A stretch of DNA of 64,000 bases from JAMLJG01 sp035327585 (GTDB taxonomy: Bacteria > Verrucomicrobiota > Kiritimatiellia > CAIVKH01), in assembly GCA_035327585.1 (NCBI GenBank), contig DAOLDD010000001.1, positions 124,001 to 188,000 of the forward strand. Reading direction: 5' to 3'. Shown here piece after piece: positions 9,126 through 18,782 of this stretch. Each line of letters begins with the position of its first letter. Positions within the stretch are counted from its first letter, which is position 1. The notes beneath the pieces were generated by a model. That model did not search any database. It had not been told where the DNA came from and was given only the letters and a program-made list of their open reading frames with translations. The translations under genes and the position numbers were made by a program.

Positions 9126-10534
9126 CAGAATTGAAAGTAGATGAAGGCCTGGCCGCCGGTGTGTCCGAGGGCCAGCAGCGCGAGGCCGATGACCAGGTAG
9201 AGCGTCGTGCGGGGCACGAACGACCAGCGAATCGGCGCAAGCAGGTCGCCCGAGCGCTCCTGCACCACCTGCACCACCCACAACGGCGCGCAGAGAAGGA
9301 GCAGGAAAACAAATCCATTGGCGAGCTCCGGCGCAGGCGCGGACGGCCACCGCGCCAGTCCACACAGCATCTCCCCAATCTGCTCCATGGACCGGGCGCG
9401 AAAGAACAGCCAGCTCACGCAGATGAGGTGGAACATCACGATGCGCCGGAGGAGGCGCGACGGCAGCGCGGCCGGAACACGGGCGTCGCCCCCGCCGAGC
9501 AGGCGATGCCCGATCAGCAGCGCGCCGTGGAACGCGCCCCACAGGACGAACGTCCAGGCGGCCCCGTGCCAGAGGCCGCCGAGAAGCATCGTGAGGAGGA
9601 GGTTCACATAGGTGCGGCGCGGCCCGAGCCGGTTTCCGCCCAACGGAATGTAGAGGTAGTCGCGCAGCCAAGAGGACAGGCTGATATGCCAGCGCCGCCA
9701 GAAATCGCTGGGATTCAGCGCAAAATACGGGTTGTTGAAATTCACCATGAGATCGAAGCCCATAGCCCGGCACAGCCCGCGCGCCATGTCGCTGTATCCC
9801 GAGAAATCGCCGTAGATTTGGAACGCGAACGCGTAGAGCCCCAGCAGGACGCTGAACACGTTCAGGTCCGCGCCGGGCGCGAACACGCGATCGACCAGCA
9901 TCGCCAGGTTGTCCGCGATCACCGCCTTCTTGAAGAGGCCCCAGGTGAAAAGCCACGCCCCCTCCTGCAGCCCGGCCCAGGTCACGCGGCGCGGCCGCTC
10001 CATCTGCGGAAGGAGGTGCGCGGCGCGTTCGATCGGTCCGGCGACGAGTTGCGGAAAGAACGACACGAAAAGCGCGAAATCGAGAAAATCGCGGCGCGCC
10101 GCCATCTGCCGCCGATAAACGTCGAGCGTGTAGCTCATCGTCTGGAAGGTGTAGAAGGAAATGCCGACGGGCAGCACGATCTGTAGGTAAAGGCGCTCCA
10201 CCGGAAGCCCCATTGCGGCGAGCATCTCCTCCGCGCTACCGATGAAGAAATTGAAGTACTTGAAGAAGCCGAGCAGGCCGAGGTTGACCACCATGCTGGT
10301 GCCCACCAGCCACGTCCGCGCGCGCGGCGACCGGGCCCGCTCCATGCCGAGGGCAACCGCGTAATCCACCACCGTGGAGAAGGCCAGGAGGAAAAGGAAG
10401 CGCCAGTCCCAGTAGCCGTAGAAGAAATAGCTCGCGACCAGCAGCATCGCGTTCTGCCCGCGGCGCGGCAGCGCGAGGTAGAGCGGGAACACCACGAGCA
10501 GGAACAGGACAAAATCGATGGAGTTGAAGATCAT
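9125..10534 (-). CDS. MBOAT-family O-acyltransferase (AlgI-like)
   Basis: 469 residues, the usual length of the AlgI/DltB branch, with around ten transmembrane segments. The conserved histidine region is present near residue 320 (GGLWHGAAWTFVLWGAFHG), with family hallmarks FFYGYWDW near the N-terminus and an FSGYSDMARG loop. The protein should take an acyl (often acetyl) donor from the cytoplasm and pass it to a periplasmic partner, here the SGNH protein encoded immediately downstream. Its ATG overlaps the GT9 stop by 4 bases. Confidence 0.9.
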   Translation of the reverse strand: MIFNSIDFVLFLLVVFPLYLALPRRGQNAMLLVASYFFYGYWDWRFLFLLAFSTVVDYAVALGMERARSPRARTWLVGTSMVVNLGLLGFFKYFNFFIGSAEEMLAAMGLPVERLYLQIVLPVGISFYTFQTMSYTLDVYRRQMAARRDFLDFALFVSFFPQLVAGPIERAAHLLPQMERPRRVTWAGLQEGAWLFTWGLFKKAVIADNLAMLVDRVFAPGADLNVFSVLLGLYAFAFQIYGDFSGYSDMARGLCRAMGFDLMVNFNNPYFALNPSDFWRRWHISLSSWLRDYLYIPLGGNRLGPRRTYVNLLLTMLLGGLWHGAAWTFVLWGAFHGALLIGHRLLGGGDARVPAALPSRLLRRIVMFHLICVSWLFFRARSMEQIGEMLCGLARWPSAPAPELANGFVFLLLLCAPLWVVQVVQERSGDLLAPIRWSFVPRTTLYLVIGLALLALGHTGGQAFIYFQF

Positions 10535-11814
10535 CGTCGCGCATCACGTCCATTGAGCAGGAGAAATTGGGCTGCATCGCAGACCTCTTGTACCCCGATG
10601 GCCAACATACAGCGCCCCCCGTCTACGCAGCGGGCGCGCGGGTGCCAGGGGATGCAGGAGGGACACCCCTCTACCGCTCGCAATGCCACATGAGCAGCGC
10701 CCCTTGGTGCCCATTTTTGGGGATTTGTTGGACCGAATAACGAAACGGTTGGGGTGCCCAAGGCTGCGGCAATATGCATGCTTCCGCTATCACTACCGAG
10801 CCAGATCCGAGCCCCTTCCAGAACACCAGCAAGTTCGGCCAAGCCGGTGCTGCCAGCTATATTGGTGCTTTGCGCACGCATGGAGCGTCCGATGCTTGCG
10901 CAAATGATGCGTTCCGAAGCTGTTCCCACCAGCACAACAGCACACCCCATAAGGTTCAGTTTATCACCCACGTTGGCCCACCGTTCGGTCGGCCACTGTT
11001 TACCGGCCCAACCAGCACCTGGAGCGATAACAGCATAGGGTGCCCCAGAAGCAATTCCAGCGGCGGCCAGAATACGTTGAGCAGCCACCCGCTCGTCCTC
11101 GGCAACACGATAAGTCAGGGAGCTATCGCCGCCCTGCAATCCCAGTGGTGTGAGCAGCTGAAGATGATCTTCCGCTTCATACACGTCTTTTCGCGAGATG
11201 ATGAGGTCCTCGCGGCCCGCCACCGGATAAAGTGGAAACGATGGCGGGCGCCCGATCCAGTGCAGGGGCTGAAAACAACGCCCCACAAACAGGGTCGAGA
11301 GGTCTGCGTGGGATGTGGACACAAAAAGATCCACGGCGGATAAGGCGCGACCCCAAGATCGCTGGGTAAACAAGGAGTCCCCTACTCCACCACGCCGATA
11401 CTGAAACCACGCCGGGGAGAACACCTCAACCCGGCTCGCAAACGGATAGCGACGGGCCAACACATAGCACCAAGGTCCCACCACCCAGACAATGTCTGCC
11501 GCCGGCCTCGCCGAGCGCAGCGCCCGCACGAGCGGCACTACGTGCAACACGTCACCCACATGGCCCGGCGTGTAAATCGCCACCCGCGCCTGTTCAGGCA
11601 ATTCCGGAGTACCGCAGCGAGGTTCCGGCGAGGACTCAAGCAGCCATACATTACGCCAGAGCATCCATGGACGCTCGAACTGTAGAGGGACCCACCAAGC
11701 GTTCCGGAAGGGCCGCAATCCGCACTCGGCCAAGACGGCCCGTCTTGCGCTCGGCATGTTCGGTGCCAGTCGAGCAAGAAGAATTCCCTCCAAGATGTCG
11801 CGCAAGCGTCGCAC
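10531..11814 (-). CDS. Glycosyltransferase family 9 (heptosyltransferase-like)
   Basis: 427 residues starting at GTG 11814. The start is decided by a perfect AGGAGG nine bases upstream. The N-terminal domain has the GHVGDVLHVVPL nucleotide-fold loop; the C-terminal domain has GSDSG at about 341, AAALGTPTVSLFGPTNPQKW, and a tail with four cysteines (CPSC, ARC, RCM), typical of GT9 ADP-heptose/GlcNAc transferases. A truncated IS630 transposase lies head to head just upstream but leaves the start and ribosome site intact. Partial homology to the decayed copy at 7618-7852 is evident. Confidence 0.85.
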   Translation of the reverse strand: MRRLRDILEGILLARLAPNMPSARRAVLAECGLRPFRNAWWVPLQFERPWMLWRNVWLLESSPEPRCGTPELPEQARVAIYTPGHVGDVLHVVPLVRALRSARPAADIVWVVGPWCYVLARRYPFASRVEVFSPAWFQYRRGGVGDSLFTQRSWGRALSAVDLFVSTSHADLSTLFVGRCFQPLHWIGRPPSFPLYPVAGREDLIISRKDVYEAEDHLQLLTPLGLQGGDSSLTYRVAEDERVAAQRILAAAGIASGAPYAVIAPGAGWAGKQWPTERWANVGDKLNLMGCAVVLVGTASERIICASIGRSMRAQSTNIAGSTGLAELAGVLEGARIWLGSDSGSMHIAAALGTPTVSLFGPTNPQKWAPRGAAHVALRAVEGCPSCIPWHPRARCVDGGRCMLAIGVQEVCDAAQFLLLNGRDARR

Positions 11815-12553
11815 TTCAGCAATCCTCCTTCAGCTTCAGGTGCACCCAGAATCCGTTGATGACATGGGCAGCCTGTATTTGCGGGATCAACTCAACCTGT
11901 CCGTCGCCTACTCAATGGTCATGCGGTTTTTGCATGATCAGGGCTTTCGACTGAAGGTGCCCCAGCCCTGGCCGGACCGGCAGGACGAAGATTTACGAAA
12001 ATCGTTTTGTCTTAAACTTCAAGCGCTTACACAAGACCCCGAGGTGGAGCTTTGGTTTGGCGACGAAACAGGCATCGAGGGCGATCCGCGCCCGCGCCGG
12101 CGATGGATCAAGGTGGGCAAAACCGGACGGGTTGCCAAGAACGGTGACCATCTGCGGATGAACGTAACCGGCATGGTTTGCCCGAGAACGGGGGAAGCGT
12201 TCCTCTGCGAGTTTTCACATTCAGACACCGACGTCTTTCAGGCGTTCCTGGATGAGGCCAACCGGACGCTGCCCCTTTCGCGTCCGCGCCAGCTGCTCGT
12301 GCTGGACAGCGCCTCCTGGCACAAAGCGGCCCGGCTCCGATGGGGTCGATTCGAGCCGGTGTATCTGCCTGCGTATTCACCAGACCTCAACCCGATTGAG
12401 CGGTTGTGGCTCCTGATCAAGGCCGAGTGGTTCACCGATTTCGTGGCCAAGGACTGCGACGCACTCATCGCCCGTATCGATAAGGCTCTCTGCTGGGCCA
12501 TCAACAGACCCACCGACAACATCCGCACCTGCTTGATCAAGTCAGAACTTTAG
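11756..12553 (+). mobile_element. Remnant of an IS630-family element (transposase lacking its N-terminus)
   Basis: The open frame reaches back to 11756, but only the part from about 11830 looks like transposase; the first 60 bases are antisense to the GT9 start. DDE motifs are intact: WFGDETGIEG, LVLDSASWH and YLPAYSPDLNPIERLW. Full IS630 transposases are about 330-350 residues with an N-terminal helix-turn-helix; here only about 240 remain and that domain is missing. It is the only transposase in the window and lies against the direction of the operon. I could not define inverted repeats on either side. Confidence 0.8.
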
Positions 12554-12591
12554 AGAACCACTCTTGTGAATAGAAGAGCAGCGTCCCCGGT

Positions 12592-13398
12592 TCAGCCTTG
12601 CTTCACCCAGCCTACGACAGTAGTGCCACGGATGTGACGCATGCTGGCGAATTCGCCCCGTTCATATTGCAGTTCATTGAGGGCGCGCGTGAGATCCTTC
12701 CAATAGGGCGAGCCGTAGTCGTGCCAGAGAATGATGCCTCCTTCGGGTTTGAGCAGTTTGCGCGCGGTTTCTGTGTCGGCCTTCACATACTCGTACGAAT
12801 GGGAGCCGTCCACGAAAACCAGATCCATTTTTCCCCAATAGGGCGTGTAATCGAAGGAGGCGGAGTCCCCCAGCAACTGGGTGATCCTGGCTGCATAAGG
12901 CGTAGCGTGGAACCGAGCCCCGGAGGTGGGCTTGTTGATGAAAGTTTCGTCGCCGTGGGCAATTGCGAGGCCCGTCCGCCCCAACTCGGAGGATGGGAGG
13001 TCCAGCGTAAAGACATGGCAGTCCGGCGGTGTGTTCGCCGCAAGGTTCAAAGCCGTCCGCCCGTCGAACGTCCCGATCTCGAAACAAGCCGTCCGCCCGT
13101 GCTTCGAGGCCAGCGCGCTGATCACGAGCAATTCATAACCGGTGACGTTTCCATCCGCACTGTCCGGCTCAACAAGGCGAAGCGAGACCTCGCGACCGAT
13201 CAGGGCTGCGGCATCCACGGCGGGCACCGTAAGGGGCGGCTCTCCAGGCGGTTTTGGCGGACGCGACCGCCAACCCAGTTGATAGGCCGATTCATACAGG
13301 GCGGCACGGTAGCGAGGCAAGCAACCGACGATGATCAGCACGAAATGCGCCGCAACGGCTTGGATATATCGCCCCAGAAAAATGAGAATTCTACTCAT
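12592..13398 (-). CDS. Methyltransf_24-type SAM methyltransferase
   Basis: 268 residues. A hydrophobic N-terminal segment (about 5-28) may attach it to the membrane. The Rossmann motif FEIGTFDGRTALNLA is at 106-120, VFVDGSHSYEY at about 194-204 and IILWHDYG further on; this combination marks the Methyltransf_24/cephalosporin-hydroxylase-like class. The gene ends 38 bases from the IS630 remnant, so co-transcription with the GT9 gene beyond it has probably been interrupted. The substrate is unknown, likely a sugar hydroxyl or amino group. Confidence 0.8.
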   Translation of the reverse strand: MSRILIFLGRYIQAVAAHFVLIIVGCLPRYRAALYESAYQLGWRSRPPKPPGEPPLTVPAVDAAALIGREVSLRLVEPDSADGNVTGYELLVISALASKHGRTACFEIGTFDGRTALNLAANTPPDCHVFTLDLPSSELGRTGLAIAHGDETFINKPTSGARFHATPYAARITQLLGDSASFDYTPYWGKMDLVFVDGSHSYEYVKADTETARKLLKPEGGIILWHDYGSPYWKDLTRALNELQYERGEFASMRHIRGTTVVGWVKQG

Positions 13399-14576
13399 AA
13401 AATGCCGCCCATTTGCATGCGCTGGAACAGCGCAAGATAGTGATCCGCCGCAGCCTCAAGAGTGTACTCGGTTTCCGCAATCTCACGGCAGCGCACCCGT
13501 AATGCGCGGGAATCCCCGGGCGACAAATCGAGCAGACGCTTGATTTGTTCTGCAAGGTCCAGCGGATCAAAGGGCCGCGCCAAGTATCCGGATTCACCGG
13601 GACGGATGACATCCGGAATTCCACCCACGGCGAATCCGACACATGGCGTTCCGCAGGCGAGCGACTCCAACAAGATATTGGGCAAATTATCGAGACGACT
13701 CGGCACCACCACCACATCCGCGGCGGCATAGGCAGCCCGCATCACTCGCTCATCCTGCAAAGCGCCCAGCAGGCGCCCGCCCCAGTCCAGCGGGTTCGCG
13801 AAACCTTCGCCCACCCAGGCGAAACAGACGGATTCCGGCAGGTGGGCTCGCGTCGCGCGCAGCAGGTCCAATCCTTTACGATGCGAATCGAGTCGCTCCG
13901 CAACAGCCAGCACCACGGAACCCGAGGACGGAAGTCCGAGGACCTCCCGTGCGGCGGAAACCGGCATCGGACGGAACACCGAGGTGTCGACGCCGTTGGG
14001 CAGGGCAACGCTGAAAATTCGCCCGTCAAACGCGGCCCTCGCTTTGTCCGCCATCCATCGGGAGGGTCCGGCGATGGCAAGGCGGGCACCGCACGCGGCC
14101 AGGCGGTTCAGGGCGGCTGAATCGCGCGGAGGGTCGGGAATGCCCAGTTCCTCACCCGGGTAATCCACAACTCCATTCAGGGGCCAGCAATCGTGCGCCG
14201 TCCAGACGACCGGCGCGAGATGAGCAAGATCAGCCGCGATGGTCCACGGCAGACCCGGCTGCGCCCACTGATTAAACCCGTGCAGGTTGATCACATCCGG
14301 CTGATACTGTTGGAGAAGCCGCAGCACATTACGCGCGCTCCGATGACGATGCCATGCGGCAGGCGGCGAGACGCCCACCGCGGCGCACACATGATTGAAC
14401 GCATTCCCCAATCGGCCGGGCGTTGTGAAGGGAACCGCGCCATCCGCGGGACCTTCCAGGCGTTCGACGAATCGCCGCAGCGCATGGCCGCGCAAACGGA
14501 AACCGCGGCATAACCGGTCGGCGGCCGACGCGGCGCCGCCGCGTGTATGGCGGCTGGAAATGACGGCAATGCGCAT
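13395..14576 (-). CDS. Glycosyltransferase family 4
   Basis: 393 residues. The N-terminus SSRHTRGGAASAADRL is the typical GT4 glycine-rich acceptor loop, and the C-terminal half shows NLPNILLESLACGTPCVGF then GGIPDVI, the E-x7-E donor site. It also has the WTAHDCWPLNGVVDYP segment common in GT4 enzymes of O-antigen clusters. Start and stop overlap both neighbours (4 and 1 bases), so it sits in one transcript with the two flanking methyltransferases. Confidence 0.88.
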   Translation of the reverse strand: MRIAVISSRHTRGGAASAADRLCRGFRLRGHALRRFVERLEGPADGAVPFTTPGRLGNAFNHVCAAVGVSPPAAWHRHRSARNVLRLLQQYQPDVINLHGFNQWAQPGLPWTIAADLAHLAPVVWTAHDCWPLNGVVDYPGEELGIPDPPRDSAALNRLAACGARLAIAGPSRWMADKARAAFDGRIFSVALPNGVDTSVFRPMPVSAAREVLGLPSSGSVVLAVAERLDSHRKGLDLLRATRAHLPESVCFAWVGEGFANPLDWGGRLLGALQDERVMRAAYAAADVVVVPSRLDNLPNILLESLACGTPCVGFAVGGIPDVIRPGESGYLARPFDPLDLAEQIKRLLDLSPGDSRALRVRCREIAETEYTLEAAADHYLALFQRMQMGGIL

Positions 14577-15397
14577 CAGCGTTGGAGAATCGTCACGACG
14601 TCCCCGGGGTGATGAACATAAGCGTCACTCTGCTCCAGCACGTCAAACCCATGACGGCGCGCAAGCAGGGCGAACAGTTCCGCCGTCATCGGAGCCCGGC
14701 CCGCGCGGCGAAGTCGCGGGCGCTCAACTTCATCATAAAGACCGGAATGGTGGATGATCGCACGGCCGCCCGGCTTGAGGACACGATGAAACTCCGCGAT
14801 GTATTGTTCGGTTTCACGCGGGTTAATATGAACAAACACGTCATACGACCAAACGCGATCCATGGAGGCATCCGGCAGGAAGTCCAATTTGCCGTCGCGA
14901 ATCAAATGAAACGCGAAGCCGGGGTCGGCGCCAAATCGCTGGCGGCATTGCTCAATGCAGACAGGAGAAATGTCAGCCAGATGTACGCTGGACGCGCGCG
15001 CACGCAGCGGTTCGGACCAGCGTCCCGCGCCGGGCCCGATTTCCAGCACGGCGCAGCCCTCCGGGATCTGCGGAACGAGCACATGCTCCAACAGGTTCTG
15101 CTTCCATTGCTCGGGGTCCTGGGATTTGTAGCGCGCCACATCGTCCGTCCACTCCTCGCCGCCTTGCTGCCAATCGTATCGGTCGTAAAAACCGCGATTG
15201 TAGGCCGCGGTAAAGCCAAGAGCCCCGACGGTTTCGAGCCCAGTTAGCCCCTTCTGTAGCTCGATGGTGAGTAGACGCTCTTCAAGCGCATTAATGTGGG
15301 CGCCGGCCAGCCGCCGGAGTCGGCTCCAGAGGGCGCGCCGGGCATAGAGCCAGGTCCACGCACAGCCATTCTGTTTCGCATAGTTGAATATCTTCAT
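14576..15397 (-). CDS. Class I SAM-dependent methyltransferase
   Basis: 273 residues. Motif I VLEIGPGAGRW lies at 117-127, the acidic strand continues as VHLADISPVC, and motif post-II is VWSYDVFVHI; the C-terminal part has LKPGGRAIIHHSG. These are standard Methyltransf_11/25 features. Residues 1-60 form a basic helical extension that could bind a partner or the membrane surface. It follows the LamG gene after a 72-base gap and overlaps the GT4 start by one base. Confidence 0.85.
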   Translation of the reverse strand: MKIFNYAKQNGCAWTWLYARRALWSRLRRLAGAHINALEERLLTIELQKGLTGLETVGALGFTAAYNRGFYDRYDWQQGGEEWTDDVARYKSQDPEQWKQNLLEHVLVPQIPEGCAVLEIGPGAGRWSEPLRARASSVHLADISPVCIEQCRQRFGADPGFAFHLIRDGKLDFLPDASMDRVWSYDVFVHINPRETEQYIAEFHRVLKPGGRAIIHHSGLYDEVERPRLRRAGRAPMTAELFALLARRHGFDVLEQSDAYVHHPGDVVTILQR

Positions 15398-15469
15398 GTT
15401 GTTCCTTTCAAATAAACCCGCGCGACAGGGAAATGGCTTCGTCTCAGCGGGGAGCCGATGGGGCCGACA

Positions 15470-16528
15470 TCAAGGAGTCTGGCGGGAGCGACGCTCGAGA
15501 TCGTCGATCACAACCTGCTTCTGTCCCTCGCGCCAAAGTCGCAGCCACGTCCGCGCGAGTTCACCGTCGGCCAAATCCTCGGGGACCGGCTCCTTCGCAA
15601 GGTCGGTCCACCAAACGGACTTCGTCCCCTGCTCTCCAATGCGCCCGCCGGACGGCGGTGGCGAAGACGCAGGCGGCGGACTGGCGACGGGTGTGGTCGG
15701 CGCAGGACCGGAATGCGCGCCAATGACCTCCGCTACAGCGGATGCCACAGTGGGTGGATAGAGCTGATAGCCCGCCGCCAAGCGAGCCATTTCCGGGCGT
15801 TCTGAAACAGGCACCTCGGAGGATTCCAGCATTTCGGCTCCGAGACGATTGATCTCCGCGCCGATCAACGCGCGGTCATAAATGCGCACCTCATCGATCA
15901 ACCCGATGAAATGGACGGGCGTGTTGTTCCATAGTCCCACCCCGATCTGTAGTGGCAACTGCCGATGGATCACGGCGCCGTGGTCCGCGAGCCGCGAACG
16001 AACCACACTCCCATTCACAACCAGCTCGATCGCGCCCCGATTGTAGATGAGGCAGACATGATGCCAACGGCGTGGGGTCACCGCGACAGGGCCAAAATCG
16101 GCGCCGGCCCGATGCCTGACCGTAGCCACGGATGCATAGAGGGTGGACCCACCCTGCTCTCGCCCCACCTGGATGTCCCATGTGCTTGGATCCACATAAC
16201 CGGTGTTAAGAAGCGGAGCGTAACTGTTGAATCCGCCCTGGCGCTGAAACCAGAAACTGATCGACCACGTGTCACCCCAAGCGACGGTGCGGAAGGCATC
16301 GATGGTAATGCCGATGCCCTCTCCAAATCGCGCGGCCCGGCCGGAGATGCCAGGCTGCAACTCCACTCCGACGGATGTGCCGTGCCGCGCAGCGGGTCCG
16401 GCATCGAACGCAGGTTCGTCGCCGTCAAATGTGTAATAGGCGACAAGGCCACGCGCCAAATCATCTTCAGCACAAATGGTACTTGCTGACATCGCGCATG
16501 CCAGGACGGCCGGAATCCATGTTTTCAT
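15470..16528 (-). CDS. Secreted LamG/concanavalin-like domain protein
   Basis: 352 residues with a signal peptide of about 20 residues (cleavage after ICA). Residues ~27-225 form a LamG/ConA-like jelly roll, starting GLVAYYTFDGD and ending FIGLIDEVRIYDRAL, the usual edge motifs of the fold. A Pro/Thr/Ser-rich linker (about 270-290) separates it from a charged C-terminal 60 residues with no known domain. It could bind the glycan made by the cluster or act in its assembly outside the inner membrane. The stop of the upstream GT-B gene directly abuts its ATG. Confidence 0.75.
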   Translation of the reverse strand: MKTWIPAVLACAMSASTICAEDDLARGLVAYYTFDGDEPAFDAGPAARHGTSVGVELQPGISGRAARFGEGIGITIDAFRTVAWGDTWSISFWFQRQGGFNSYAPLLNTGYVDPSTWDIQVGREQGGSTLYASVATVRHRAGADFGPVAVTPRRWHHVCLIYNRGAIELVVNGSVVRSRLADHGAVIHRQLPLQIGVGLWNNTPVHFIGLIDEVRIYDRALIGAEINRLGAEMLESSEVPVSERPEMARLAAGYQLYPPTVASAVAEVIGAHSGPAPTTPVASPPPASSPPPSGGRIGEQGTKSVWWTDLAKEPVPEDLADGELARTWLRLWREGQKQVVIDDLERRSRQTP

Positions 16529-18733
16529 CTATATTTCCACCCCAACCGGGAGTTTCACACGCCGGCGCGGATCGAGCAAGCGCAGGCAACGCGACGTCCA
16601 TGGGCTCGTCCGACCCTGCGCACGATCGACCTGGTCCGCCAGCAGGAGATACACGCGAAGCAGTCCCGGTCCCAACCGTGTGCCGCGAGGCAGGAGGCGT
16701 CGTATCGACCACACCAGGCTGCGCGTGGAAACCCGTTGGCGCGGGCTGGCTTCGTGAATCACATAACGGCACAGGGACCACCCCACGTTGATGGGGTTCA
16801 CCGCACCGCTCCACTGCAGCCTTGCGGACCCGCGCCTGGCGTGGGAGCGTGCCGCCACCCGCCAGGCGTCAGCCGCGAGAGTTCCATCCAAAACCGCCGT
16901 CAAATCCACCACCACCCGCAACAGCCATGCATCGCCATTCGCTTCGTGCGGGAGTTGAGCGGGCCGGGCCACGGACTCCAGGACACGCGCGGCGTTACCC
17001 GCGGCCTCGTCGCCAAACGCGGAAATCCACTCGGCCAGGCCCGTTTGTCCCTTTTGGATGAGTTGCTCACGGAGGGCCGGGTCACCACACATGGCGTCTA
17101 TCGCCGTCTCCAACTCCGCGCTATCGGAAACCGTCCGGCCGCAGGTCGCCAGTGCGCCCCGCCATTCAGGAAATAATGCCGATTCGAAAATCAACAACGG
17201 CCGTCGTCCAATCAACGCCTCGAGTACGGCGGTGGTCGGCGCACCAAACGATACGACCACCGTCGCGCCGGCCAGCGCATCCTTCAGCGGGCGCCGCTCG
17301 AGGGTCAGCGCGCCGCCGGAGAGCGCAACGGCATTCTCATACTGGGCGTGATGATCATATCGGGGATGGGGCTTGATGACCCAATCGATATCGGTGCGCC
17401 GGCGCGCCAATTCGGCCAGCGCTGTGCATTGCGCCTCATAAGCGGCGTGGTCACCGAGGACCAGCATGGGGTGATATATCAAATTGGTGAGACAGACCAC
17501 GCGCGTTTTGAATTCGTCCGGGGGCGTTTCCACCGGTGCGGACCGCAAGGCGTCGATGTCCGCGCGCATGCATCCCACCGGTGCGGCCACGCCACCGGGC
17601 AAGTCCTCCGGATCGACAAGCGCCGCTTCGCGCCGGCCCCACACCAGCACGGGCCCCTTTTTGCGCCGATACAGGTCACGCCAACGTTCGTGTATCACGC
17701 CGGAATGATTGATGACAACGAGCGGTACCCCCGCATCTCGAAGCCCCTCGGCGAGAGCGCGGCGTGATCCCTGCAAATCGTTTCCGAACAGGGCATATCG
17801 TGGTTGCGCGGCACGTGCAATCCACGTTCCAAATGCATGGGCGTTGACCATCGCTTCCAGGCGATGCTTTATCGTGGAGATCATGATGCGACGCGCGTCC
17901 CCGCTCCAGACGGGATGAGAAGCCAGCAGGATGCGCTCCATACGCGCACACCGTTCCGAAACTTCCACTCGCAGCGAATCCATCCCGTCTTTTCGAGCGA
18001 ACGGTAGGTATCTCCGCGCATACGTGTGAAAGAAGGGATTGGCACGGCCTTCCGTCGAAGCGGCGACGAGGATAGATCGTTCCGGAATGTTCTCTCGGGC
18101 CAGCAAGCCCGCAGCTTCACGTTGGTCGTACCATTCAAGAAAAAGCAATCGGTCGGCAGGCAACCCAAGAGAAACGCGATTGCTGTATTCGCCATTGATC
18201 TTCGAATCGATATTTTCGCCCCTAAATCGGCATATTTCCGGCGGTGATACGCTTGTCGGGGTGAAACCGCAACTTCGCGCTGCCTCCGCACATGCGGCGT
18301 TGAACAAATCCGGAGGCGGTGCAGGGGGATCCCAAACGAATCCATCCCTCATTTCCGAGAACACTTGGACGTATTCCGGTGGCTCTTCATGCAGGAACCC
18401 AAGCGCCATATCGTGACTGTTCATCGCGTAGCGAAACGGGTGCAACAAATCGTCGCGCAAAAAGCAGCCAAGCGTAACAGCCCAAGGGAGGGGAGAATCA
18501 TCCAGAATGCCGACGATCTCATTTGCGATGACTTCCGCGATCTGCTCGTTTCGGCGGGCACCCGAGGTCGGCAAGGATCGCCAAAGACATCTCGTTTCCG
18601 ATGTTGAAGCGCTTGCTTGCTTCAAGACGGCGGAGTCATATGAGGCCACGCGGACGTGCTTGCCGGGGTGCGTCGAGAGCCATCGCGTCCACTGGTGTAT
18701 GTCCGCAATAAATATTACCGAGGCAAAGCTCAT
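16529..18733 (-). CDS. Large GT-B-fold transferase (capsule/CDP-glycerol transferase-like)
   Basis: 734 residues from the ATG at 18733; the frame is open further upstream but overlaps the neighbouring gene. The central and C-terminal parts look like a GT-B enzyme of the CDP-glycerol/polysialyl/capsule type: DWVIKPHPRYDHH, then VVVSFGAPTTAVLEALIGRRPLLIFES, the two donor-binding loops of those families. The N-terminal ~300 residues are not recognisable. Because it directly follows the pseudaminic-acid set, it is a reasonable candidate for the transferase that uses CMP-nonulosonate, but that is inference from position and fold. Confidence 0.6.
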   Translation of the reverse strand: MSFASVIFIADIHQWTRWLSTHPGKHVRVASYDSAVLKQASASTSETRCLWRSLPTSGARRNEQIAEVIANEIVGILDDSPLPWAVTLGCFLRDDLLHPFRYAMNSHDMALGFLHEEPPEYVQVFSEMRDGFVWDPPAPPPDLFNAACAEAARSCGFTPTSVSPPEICRFRGENIDSKINGEYSNRVSLGLPADRLLFLEWYDQREAAGLLARENIPERSILVAASTEGRANPFFHTYARRYLPFARKDGMDSLRVEVSERCARMERILLASHPVWSGDARRIMISTIKHRLEAMVNAHAFGTWIARAAQPRYALFGNDLQGSRRALAEGLRDAGVPLVVINHSGVIHERWRDLYRRKKGPVLVWGRREAALVDPEDLPGGVAAPVGCMRADIDALRSAPVETPPDEFKTRVVCLTNLIYHPMLVLGDHAAYEAQCTALAELARRRTDIDWVIKPHPRYDHHAQYENAVALSGGALTLERRPLKDALAGATVVVSFGAPTTAVLEALIGRRPLLIFESALFPEWRGALATCGRTVSDSAELETAIDAMCGDPALREQLIQKGQTGLAEWISAFGDEAAGNAARVLESVARPAQLPHEANGDAWLLRVVVDLTAVLDGTLAADAWRVAARSHARRGSARLQWSGAVNPINVGWSLCRYVIHEASPRQRVSTRSLVWSIRRLLPRGTRLGPGLLRVYLLLADQVDRAQGRTSPWTSRCLRLLDPRRRVKLPVGVEI

Positions 18734-18782
18734 CCGGCAATCAAGCTTCTGACACCGCCCAAGGTTGCACAATCTGTCCGTC

